From: Sphingomicrobium nitratireducens
Lineage (GTDB): Bacteria > Pseudomonadota > Alphaproteobacteria > Sphingomonadales > Sphingomonadaceae
DNA length: 64,000 nt
Assembly (NCBI RefSeq): GCF_026157035.1
Contig: NZ_JANJZA010000002.1
Span: 1-64,000, forward strand
Reading direction: 5' to 3'
Of the stretch, positions 39,071 through 46,411 are shown piece after piece. The notes below the pieces were generated by a model, which saw nothing but the letters and a program-made list of their open reading frames with translations, had not been told where the DNA came from and did not search any database. The position numbers and the translations under genes are program-made. The first letter of the stretch is position 1. Each line of letters starts with the position of its first letter.

Positions 39071-40408
39071 ATGACCAAATTCTTCTCCTTCCTGCTCCTC
39101 GCCGGGACCGCGCTCGCCGCGCCCGCGCATGCGCAGGACGATCCGCCCCCGCTCGAGGTCGACGTGATCGGCGGGCGCGAGGGACCGACCCCGGTCGCCG
39201 TCCCCGTGCTGCCCACGCCGGTCCCGCAGATGACACCGATCGGCCGCACCGATGTGCTCGGGCGGACCATCGCCGAACTGATCGCCTCGGATCTTCGCGC
39301 CACCGGAATCGTCACCCCGATCGGCCCGGTCGGCATCCGCCCGCTTCGGATGGACGAGGTGCGCAGCCCCGCCTTCGACGAGTGGCGCCGCACCGGCGCC
39401 TCCGCGCTCGTCTCGGGCTATGTCGAACTCGCCGACAACGGGCGCCTGACGCTCGCCTGCTACGTGTTCGACACGGTCACCAAGCGCGAACTTGCGCGCC
39501 AGGGCTTTTCGGTCGAGCCGGAGGACTGGCGCCGCGCCGCGCACAAGTGCGCCGACGTCGTCTACACCCGCCTCACCGGCGAGGGCGCCTTCCTCGACAC
39601 GCGGATCGTCTACGTCGCCGAGACCGGCCCCAAGAACGCGCGCGTCAAGCGGATCGCGATCATGGATTCGGACGGGTCGAACCACCGCTACCTGACCGAG
39701 GGCAAGGAGACGGTGATCACGCCGCGCTTCTCGCCCGACGGCTCGCAGCTCGTCTACATGAGCTACAAGGGCCGCCGTCCGCGAGTCTACAAGCTCGACC
39801 TCGCCACCGGCCGCGAGGAATTGCTGGTGCCCGGCACTGCATTCACCTTCGCGCCGCGCTATTCGCCCGACGGGCGCAACATCGTCTTCTCGATGGGCAG
39901 CTACGGCAACAGCGACATCTACGTCGTGCCCGCGCGCGGCGGTACCCCGCGGCGCCTCACAGACATGCCGGGCATCGATACCGCGCCCAGCTACTCGCCC
40001 GATGGCAGCAAGATCGTCTTCGAGAGCGACCGCTCGGGCTCGCAGCAGCTCTACGTGATGAATGCCGACGGGTCGGGCCAGCGACGCATCAGCTTCGGCG
40101 GCGGGCAATATGCCTCGCCGGTATGGAGCCCGCGCGGCGACCTCGTCGCCTTCACCAAGATCGGCGGCGGCCAGTTCCGCATCGGCATCATGAATGCCAG
40201 CGGCGGCGGCGAGAAATTGCTGACCAGTAGCTGGCAGGACGAGGGGCCCAGCTGGGCGCCCAACGGCCGCTTCGTGATGTTCCACCGCACGCGCCAGGGT
40301 TCCGGCGATGCGACCCTCTATGCCGTCCCCGTCGACGGGGGCCAGCCGCGGATCATGCCGACCCCGCTCGGTGGATCCGATCCCAGCTGGTCGCCGTTGC
40401 AGGATTAG
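39071..40408 (+). CDS. tolB: Tol-Pal system beta-propeller protein TolB
   Basis: A 445-residue periplasmic protein with a signal peptide (ends AHA before Gln), an N-terminal alpha/beta domain and a six-blade propeller with the repeated FSPDG / YSPDG / ESDRSG motifs. AAGGAG precedes ATG 39071. It binds Pal and TolA. Confidence 0.97.
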   Translation: MTKFFSFLLLAGTALAAPAHAQDDPPPLEVDVIGGREGPTPVAVPVLPTPVPQMTPIGRTDVLGRTIAELIASDLRATGIVTPIGPVGIRPLRMDEVRSPAFDEWRRTGASALVSGYVELADNGRLTLACYVFDTVTKRELARQGFSVEPEDWRRAAHKCADVVYTRLTGEGAFLDTRIVYVAETGPKNARVKRIAIMDSDGSNHRYLTEGKETVITPRFSPDGSQLVYMSYKGRRPRVYKLDLATGREELLVPGTAFTFAPRYSPDGRNIVFSMGSYGNSDIYVVPARGGTPRRLTDMPGIDTAPSYSPDGSKIVFESDRSGSQQLYVMNADGSGQRRISFGGGQYASPVWSPRGDLVAFTKIGGGQFRIGIMNASGGGEKLLTSSWQDEGPSWAPNGRFVMFHRTRQGSGDATLYAVPVDGGQPRIMPTPLGGSDPSWSPLQD

Positions 40409-40460
40409 AAATTCCAAGACCCGGCCCGCACGCCGGACCGTTTTTCCCAAGGAGAAGCCC

Positions 40461-40979
40461 ATGCGTTACATTCCCCTCACCCTCCTCGCCGCGACGACGC
40501 TTGCGCTCGGCGCCTGCTCGTCCAAGGACAAGGCCGTCGAGGACGTGCCCCCGCCCGTGACCGATGTCGGCTCGACGACCGGCGCTGCCGACGACGATGT
40601 CGACCTGGTCGAGCTGCCGGGTGCGCAGGCCGACCTGATCGCGGCGGCCGGTTCGGACACGATCTACTTCGCGACCGACGAATCGCTGCTCGACGCGGCG
40701 GCCAAGGCGACGCTCGCGGCGCAGGCGCGCTGGCTGGTCGCCAACCCGCAGGTCAATGCATCGATCGAAGGTCATGCCGACGAACGCGGCACGCGCGAAT
40801 ACAACCTCGCGCTGGGCGAGCGCCGCGCCAATGCCGCGCGCGCCTATCTCGTCACTCAGGGTGTGCCGGACAGCCGGCTGACCACGGTCAGCTGGGGCAA
40901 GGAACGCCCCGTCGCGATCGGGTCGAACGAGACTGCCTGGGCGCAGAACCGCCGCGCAGTCACCGTCGTCGTCCGCTAG
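40461..40979 (+). CDS. pal: Peptidoglycan-associated lipoprotein Pal
   Basis: A 172-residue outer-membrane lipoprotein with a lipobox (LALGAC, Cys19) and a C-terminal OmpA-like domain with IYFATDES and the peptidoglycan-binding GHADERGTREYNLALGERRA motif. AAGGAG precedes the ATG. No cpoB/ybgF follows; the next gene is on the opposite strand. Confidence 0.97.
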   Translation: MRYIPLTLLAATTLALGACSSKDKAVEDVPPPVTDVGSTTGAADDDVDLVELPGAQADLIAAAGSDTIYFATDESLLDAAAKATLAAQARWLVANPQVNASIEGHADERGTREYNLALGERRANAARAYLVTQGVPDSRLTTVSWGKERPVAIGSNETAWAQNRRAVTVVVR

Positions 40980-40996
40980 GCATCTCGCGCGTCACG

Positions 40997-41031
40997 CGCC
41001 GCCTGGCGGACGGAAGGGTCGTCAGGCGGCG
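40997..41031. terminator. Long inverted repeat between convergent pal and Sel1 genes
   Basis: CGCCGCCTG at 40997-41005 and CAGGCGGCG at 41023-41031 are exact 9-bp inverted copies with a 17-nt loop. The right arm overlaps the stop of the minus-strand Sel1 gene. There is no T-run, so if it ends transcription it does so imperfectly or with Rho; the placement between convergent genes is the main support. Confidence 0.35.
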
Positions 41032-41324
41032 TAGCGCGACGAGGCGTGGCTGCCGAGCCAGCTGCGCGCCTGGCGCTGGGCCTCGGCGATTTCGCGCGCG
41101 GTCATCTCGACCGAAATCTCGGCACGGCAATGCTGCGAGCGCGTGTCGCCGTTGAGGGCGGCCAGGTTGAACCACTTGTGCGCTTCGATGAGGTCGACGG
41201 GAACGCCGCCGCGGCCGGTCGAATAGCTGACCCCCAGTTCGAACAGCGCATCGATGTCGCCGTTCTCCGCGTCGGCAAGACGCGAGTGGAGAAGGAAGTC
41301 GGCACTTTTCTGACTGATCGCCAT
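41022..41324 (-). CDS. Small Sel1/TPR-like repeat protein
   Basis: A 100-residue protein with a Sel1-like repeat: DIDALFELGVSYSTGRGGVPVDLIEAHKWFNLAA. No signal peptide is evident, so probably cytosolic. Sel1 repeats mediate protein contacts. ATG 41324 was preferred to the TTG two codons upstream. It is convergent with pal. Confidence 0.85.
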   Translation of the reverse strand: MAISQKSADFLLHSRLADAENGDIDALFELGVSYSTGRGGVPVDLIEAHKWFNLAALNGDTRSQHCRAEISVEMTAREIAEAQRQARSWLGSHASSRYAA

Positions 41325-41406
41325 GTCCAAAACCCCTGTTCGTTTAACCGGGGTCAGGTTTCGCGCCGCAGTCCTATGAAATGGTTAACGCGCCGGACAC
41401 CATCGC

Positions 41407-42258
41407 TCAGACTGTGTCCATTTCGACACAAAAATTGTCGATGAGGCGCACTTTTCCCAGGAAAGCCGCCGAAATCAGCCGCCCGCGCACTTGTGCCTTT
41501 TCGAGCGGCTCGAGGCTGTCGGGGTCGACATAGGCGACATAATCGATCGGTCCGAAGCCCGCTTCGTTAAGGCTGGAAACTGCTCCGGCCAGCGCGTCCG
41601 CGGGCGCACTCCCCGAGCGAATGGCCGCCGCCGCTGCCTTGAGCGCATTGGGCAGAGCAACCGCCGCAGCGCGCTCGGCGGCCGACAGCTGGGCGTTGCG
41701 CGACGACAGCGCCAGCCCATCTTCTGCTCGCACGGTCGGGTGGCCGACGACCTCCACCCCCAGCCCCAGATCGGCGTTCATGCGCCGGATGACAGCGAGC
41801 TGCTGGAAATCCTTTTCGCCGAAGATGGCGACGTTGGGCCGGATGCCGGTGAAGAGCTTGGCGACCACCGTCGCCACCCCGTCGAAATGGCCCGGACGGT
41901 GCGCGCCTTCCCATCGCTCCGACACGCCGGCGACGCTGACCGTCGTCGCGAACCCTTCCGGGTAGAAGTCGTCGCTGGTCGGCATCCACAACAGGTCGCA
42001 GCCCGCCGCGGCAAGCTTGTCGGCATCGCTGCCTTCCTCGCGCGGATAACGGTCGAGATCGCCTTTGTCGTTGAATTGGAGCGGATTGACGAAGATCGAG
42101 GCCACCACCTTGTCGGCGCGCTTCTTCGCCTCCGCGACGAGCGCGAGATGACCGTCGTGGAGCGCGCCCATGGTCGGCACCATCGCCACCCGCGCGCCGC
42201 CCGAACGCAGCGCCGCCATGGCGTCATCCAAGCCGTTCAATCCATTTATGATTTGCAC
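41407..42258 (-). CDS. panC: Pantoate-beta-alanine ligase
   Basis: A 283-residue enzyme joining pantoate and beta-alanine with ATP, the last step of pantothenate synthesis. Motifs: PTMGALHDGH near 28-37, NPLQF, GEKDFQQL and the ALSSRN loop. The GTG at 42258 gives the family-typical start (Q-I-I-N-G-L-N-G-L). It is divergent from mipZ, a common alphaproteobacterial neighbourhood. Confidence 0.96.
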   Translation of the reverse strand: MQIINGLNGLDDAMAALRSGGARVAMVPTMGALHDGHLALVAEAKKRADKVVASIFVNPLQFNDKGDLDRYPREEGSDADKLAAAGCDLLWMPTSDDFYPEGFATTVSVAGVSERWEGAHRPGHFDGVATVVAKLFTGIRPNVAIFGEKDFQQLAVIRRMNADLGLGVEVVGHPTVRAEDGLALSSRNAQLSAAERAAAVALPNALKAAAAAIRSGSAPADALAGAVSSLNEAGFGPIDYVAYVDPDSLEPLEKAQVRGRLISAAFLGKVRLIDNFCVEMDTV

Positions 42259-42317
42259 CGCTCGGGGCCCTCCGATACGATTCCGACAGAGTAGGGTTAC
42301 TAGGGGGCATCAGGGCC

Positions 42318-43118
42318 ATGGGCCAGCCGCATTTCATCATCTTCGCCAACGAGAAAGGCGGGACGGGCAAGTCCACGACCGCCGTCCACACCGCCATCGC
42401 GCTCGCCGCGACCGGTCACCGCGTCGCCGCAATCGACCTCGATCATCGCCAGCGCACGCTCACCCGTTATCTCGAGAACCGCGACGCCACGATGGGCCGC
42501 ACCGATGCCAAGTTGCCGCAGGCGCGCTATAAGGTGCTCGAGGAGCAGACCCCCGAGGCGCTCGAGGCCGCGATCGCCGAGCTGGCGCCTCATGCCGATG
42601 TCATCGTCATCGATACGCCGGGCCGCGACGACGAGGTCGCGCGCGCCGCGATCCTCAAGGCCGACACGCTCGTCACCCCGATGAACGACAGCTTCGTCGA
42701 TCTCGACCTCATCGGCCAGGTCGATCCCGACAGCTACAAGATCTCGCGCCCGAGCTTCTACGCCGAGCTCATCTGGCAGTCGCGCCAGCGCCGCGCCCAG
42801 CAGACCGGCCGCAGCGTCGACTGGGTCGTGCTGCGCAACCGCCTCCAGCATATCGACAGCCACAACCTTCGCCGCGTCGGTGCCGCGCTCGACGAGCTGG
42901 CGCGCCGCGTCGGCTTCCGCGTCATCCCGGGGCTGGGCGAGCGCGTGATCTACCGCGAGCTGTTCCCCAAGGGCCTGACGCTGCTCGACATGGAAGCGAT
43001 CGGCGAGGTCGGCCTCGCCCATGTCGCCGCGCGCCAGGAACTGCGCGAGATGATCGCGGGGCTCGGCCTGCCGCGCCCCGGTGCCAACGACGAAAGCCCG
43101 ATTGCCGCAGCCGGCTGA
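42318..43118 (+). CDS. mipZ: MipZ-type division-plane ATPase (ParA family)
   Basis: A 266-residue ParA/MinD-family ATPase with the deviant Walker A EKGGTGKST (12-20) and the IDTPGRDD switch. MipZ forms a gradient from ParB at the poles and blocks FtsZ assembly away from midcell. The length, the FYAELIWQSRQ region and location beside panC support MipZ rather than the chromosome-segregation ParA. Confidence 0.93.
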   Translation: MGQPHFIIFANEKGGTGKSTTAVHTAIALAATGHRVAAIDLDHRQRTLTRYLENRDATMGRTDAKLPQARYKVLEEQTPEALEAAIAELAPHADVIVIDTPGRDDEVARAAILKADTLVTPMNDSFVDLDLIGQVDPDSYKISRPSFYAELIWQSRQRRAQQTGRSVDWVVLRNRLQHIDSHNLRRVGAALDELARRVGFRVIPGLGERVIYRELFPKGLTLLDMEAIGEVGLAHVAARQELREMIAGLGLPRPGANDESPIAAAG

Positions 43119-43136
43119 TCGGGCCACAAGGCGCAC

Positions 43137-44504
43137 ATGACCCACCGCTTCGACCCCTCGATCCTGCGTCAGTACGATATTCGCGGGATCGTCGGGGAGA
43201 CGCTCCACGAAGCCGATGCGCATGCGCTGGGCCGCGCTTTTGCTACCATGGCCCGCGCGCGCGGCCTGACCCGCATCGCCGTCGGGCGCGACGGACGGCT
43301 CCATTCGCGCGCGCTCGAGGACGCGCTGATCGCGGGGCTGCGAAAGGGCGGCATCGACGTGCTCTCGGTTGGCATGGGCCCATCGCCGATGCTGTATTTC
43401 GCGGTCGCGACGCAAGAGGTCGACGGGGGCATCCAGGTCACCGGCAGCCACAACCCCGCCGACTATAACGGCTTCAAGATGCTGCTGAAGGACGGGTCGG
43501 TCCACGGCGAGGCGATCCAGCAACTGGGACGCATCGCCGAGGGCGGCGACTGGTCGCAGGGGCGCGGCAGGCTCAGGACCAAGGACATCCGCAAGGCCTA
43601 TGCCGACCGGCTGGTCAAGGATTTCCGCGGCGGCACCTTCCGCATCGGCTGGGACGCCGGCAATGGCGCGGCGGGGCCGCTTCTGGAGATGCTCGTCGAC
43701 CGCCTGCCGGGCGAGCATCACGTCATCCATGCCGCGGTCGACGGGACCTTCCCCAACCATCACCCGGACCCGACGGTGGAGGCGAACCTTGAGGACCTGA
43801 AGGCGCTGGTCGCCGCCAAGACCCTCGACTTCGGCATCGCCTTCGACGGCGACGGCGACCGCATCGGCGCGATCGACGGGGAGGGCCGTGTCTTGTGGGG
43901 CGACCAGCTCCTCATGCTGCTCGCCGCCCCCGTGCTCGTCGAGAATCCGGGCGCGACCGTCATCGCCGACGTCAAGGCCAGCCGCACGCTGTTCGAACGG
44001 GTCGACGAGCTGGGCGGCTGCCCAATGATGTGGAAGACCGGCCACAGCCTCATTAAGGCCAAGATGAAGGAAACCGGCGCCCCGCTCGCGGGCGAGATGA
44101 GCGGGCACATATTCTTCGCGCATCGCTGGTACGGGTTCGACGATGCGCTCTACGCCGCCGTCCGGTTGATCGAGGCAATCGAGGCCACAGGCTGCTCGCT
44201 CGCCGAACTGCGTGATGCGATGCCGCCGACTGTAACCACTCCCGAAATGCGGTTCCCCGTCGGCGACAAGGACAAGTTCGAGGTCATCGATCGCCTGCTC
44301 GCCAATTTGCGCGCGGCGGGCGCGGACATCGACGAGACCGATGGCGCGCGCGTGTCGACCGAAGATGGCTGGTGGCTGCTGCGCGCCTCGAACACGCAGG
44401 ACGTGCTCGCTGCGCGCGCGGAGGCGTCGGACGAAGCCGGCCTCGACCGGCTCGTCGCGCAGATCGACAGCGAACTGGGCAAACTCGGCGTCAGCCGCGC
44501 CTAG
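43137..44504 (+). CDS. Phosphomannomutase/phosphoglucomutase
   Basis: A 455-residue alpha-D-phosphohexomutase of four domains. The phosphoserine loop TGSHNP (S104), the metal loop DGDGDR (237-242), the sugar-binding GEMSGH and the phosphate loop RASNTQD (usual RxSNT) are all present. It supplies mannose-1-P or glucose-1-P for envelope polysaccharide. It follows mipZ by 18 nt and shares its CTAG end with the next, convergent gene. Name could be algC, manB or pgm. Confidence 0.95.
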   Translation: MTHRFDPSILRQYDIRGIVGETLHEADAHALGRAFATMARARGLTRIAVGRDGRLHSRALEDALIAGLRKGGIDVLSVGMGPSPMLYFAVATQEVDGGIQVTGSHNPADYNGFKMLLKDGSVHGEAIQQLGRIAEGGDWSQGRGRLRTKDIRKAYADRLVKDFRGGTFRIGWDAGNGAAGPLLEMLVDRLPGEHHVIHAAVDGTFPNHHPDPTVEANLEDLKALVAAKTLDFGIAFDGDGDRIGAIDGEGRVLWGDQLLMLLAAPVLVENPGATVIADVKASRTLFERVDELGGCPMMWKTGHSLIKAKMKETGAPLAGEMSGHIFFAHRWYGFDDALYAAVRLIEAIEATGCSLAELRDAMPPTVTTPEMRFPVGDKDKFEVIDRLLANLRAAGADIDETDGARVSTEDGWWLLRASNTQDVLAARAEASDEAGLDRLVAQIDSELGKLGVSRA

Positions 44505-45124
44505 CCCTCGGGTTCGGCTTCTTTCTCGTCCACAGGTTCGAGACAGTCGGGGAAGCTGTCTCGATCGGCGAAGCGCCGCGCCGCGACATTCTGGCCCGGC
44601 CCCGGCGGCACACGCGCGACGAGACAGGTCGGATCGCCGATTGCCGCCACCATCAGCCAGCTGGTTTCGGGCCCCATCGGATCCTGCGCGCCATTCTCGA
44701 CGATATGGCGCATGATCAGCGCACGCGGCGGCTGGCCGTCGACCCCGCGCCATTCGACCGTCCCACCCAAGAAGCTCATCCCGTTGCTGTTGATTGTCGG
44801 CAGGTCGAGCGCGACCGGGTCCCCCTCGGGCGGCACGATCGATACATCCACGTCGAGATCGCTCTCCAATACGCGCATTGCGTAACCTGCGGGACCCTCG
44901 CATTGCCTCTCCAACGTCCCGCCTTCATGGCGGTCGTCCGACAACACCTCACATTCGGCCAACGTCGTGTAGCTGCTCGTACCGTCCACCGTGGTCTCGA
45001 CCTCGACCGGCCCTTCCTCGGCCGCCGTCTCGTTCATCGTCTCGACCGTCTCCGGTTCGACTTCGCCGCCGCACGCCGCCAGCAGCAGCGCGGGAGGCAG
45101 CAGCATCAGAATTTTCGCCCTCAT
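44501..45124 (-). CDS. Lipoprotein of unknown function
   Basis: A 207-residue protein with a lipobox (LLLAAC, Cys18) and an acidic, Thr/Glu-rich segment after it (about 20-50). The rest is a soluble domain with few helices; no family recognised. Its ATG overlaps the stop of the exonuclease gene by one base, so it is probably cotranscribed. Confidence 0.7.
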   Translation of the reverse strand: MRAKILMLLPPALLLAACGGEVEPETVETMNETAAEEGPVEVETTVDGTSSYTTLAECEVLSDDRHEGGTLERQCEGPAGYAMRVLESDLDVDVSIVPPEGDPVALDLPTINSNGMSFLGGTVEWRGVDGQPPRALIMRHIVENGAQDPMGPETSWLMVAAIGDPTCLVARVPPGPGQNVAARRFADRDSFPDCLEPVDEKEAEPEG

Positions 45125-46122
45125 CAATCGTCCTCGTCTTCGCGTCCTACCAGGTGCAACGCGCGGGCCTTGATCTGGTTCGTCATGCACCAGTGCATGA
45201 GCGCGTCCTCGCGCCCGTGGGTGATCCACACTTCCTTCGGCGCGACCTCGCGGATCGTCTGCGTCAGCTCGTCCCAGTCGGCATGGTCGGAGATCATCAG
45301 CGGCAGCTCGACATTGCGTTGGCGCGCGCGCTGGCGGATGCGCATCCAGCCCGACGCCATCGCGGTGACCGGGTCGGGCAGCCGCCGCGACCAGCGATCG
45401 TTGAGTGCGCCGGGCGGGCAGATGACGATGCGGTCCTTCAGTTCCTCCTTGCTCGCCCCGGTTGCGGGACGCAACTCGCCGAGGTCGACGCCGAGCGACT
45501 GGTAGAGGTCGCACAACCGCTCCATCGCGCCGTGATAGTAGATCGGGTCGTCATGGCCGCGCTCGCGCAATTCCTTGACCACCCGCTGCGCCTTGCCGAG
45601 CGCGTAGGCCCCGACCAGCACGCAGCGCCCCTTCTCGGCATGGAGCCGGCCCAGCAACCGATCGATCTCCGCGCCGGTATGCGGGTGGCGGAATACGGGC
45701 AGGCCGAAGGTCGCCTCGGTGATGAAGATGTCGCACGGGGTCACCACGAACGGTTCGCAGGTGGGGTCCTCGCGGCGCTTGTAGTCGCCCGACACGACCA
45801 CCCGCTCGCCCTTGTAGTCGAGTACGATCTGCGCCGAGCCGAGTACGTGCCCCGCGGGCACGAAGCTGACGTCGACCTCGCCGATCCGCTGCGTCTCGCC
45901 ATAGTGGACTGGGCGCGGCTGCTGCTCGCCATAACGCGCTTCCATGATCGCCAGCGTCTCGGGGGTCGCCCACACCGCGCCGTGCCCGCCGCGCGCGTGA
46001 TCGGCATGGCCGTGGGTGACCAGCGCCCTGTCCTTGGGCTGCGAGGGATCGACCCACGCGTCGGCGGGACGCACGTAAATGCCTTCGGGAAAAGGCTCGA
46101 TCCAGGAACCCAGTCGGGGCAT
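45124..46122 (-). CDS. Ligase-associated DNA exonuclease (MBL/beta-CASP)
   Basis: A 332-residue metallo-beta-lactamase-fold nuclease with THGHADHARGG as the metal motif, GHVLGSAQI, and VVSGDYKR. The beta-CASP-like part and the ending resemble proteins found beside LHR helicase and ATP-dependent DNA ligase, and trained for DNA end processing. ATG 46122 gives the family start (MPRLGSWIEPFPEGIYV). The usual ligase partner is not next to it. Confidence 0.9.
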   Translation of the reverse strand: MPRLGSWIEPFPEGIYVRPADAWVDPSQPKDRALVTHGHADHARGGHGAVWATPETLAIMEARYGEQQPRPVHYGETQRIGEVDVSFVPAGHVLGSAQIVLDYKGERVVVSGDYKRREDPTCEPFVVTPCDIFITEATFGLPVFRHPHTGAEIDRLLGRLHAEKGRCVLVGAYALGKAQRVVKELRERGHDDPIYYHGAMERLCDLYQSLGVDLGELRPATGASKEELKDRIVICPPGALNDRWSRRLPDPVTAMASGWMRIRQRARQRNVELPLMISDHADWDELTQTIREVAPKEVWITHGREDALMHWCMTNQIKARALHLVGREDEDD

Positions 46123-46187
46123 CGCCGCATTATAGTGGACAAGGGAGCCTTCGGGTTCCGCCCACACGAACAGAAAAGGACGCTTTC

Positions 46188-46358
46188 ATGTCCCATATTC
46201 TCTGGAGTCTCGCGACCGTCGTCGGCGTGATCGTTCTCGCGCTGGTGATGCTCCACGTCATCCGCAAGAACAAGGCGAGCGACGTGCCGATCGAACGCAC
46301 CGAGCGCGCGACCCGCGAGCTCTACGAAGAAGCCGACCAGAAGGACGGCGCCGCCTGA
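46188..46358 (+). CDS. 56-residue single-pass membrane protein
   Basis: A short gene with AAAAGGA upstream of ATG 46188. Residues about 5-24 (HILWSLATVVGVIVLALVML) are one membrane helix; the rest is a charged tail ending EEADQKDGAA. It lies between the divergently placed exonuclease and the helicase and its stop abuts the helicase 5' end. No family recognised; probably real because of ribosome site and composition. Confidence 0.65.
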   Translation: MSHILWSLATVVGVIVLALVMLHVIRKNKASDVPIERTERATRELYEEADQKDGAA

Positions 46359-46411
46359 CCGCCAGTCTGCCCGCCGTCGTAGAAGACTGGTTCGCGGCGC
46401 GCGGCTGGCGC

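Noticed and set aside
42300-44903. 867-codon minus-strand ORF
   Set aside because: Shadow of mipZ and the phosphohexomutase, both of which have all family motifs on the plus strand.
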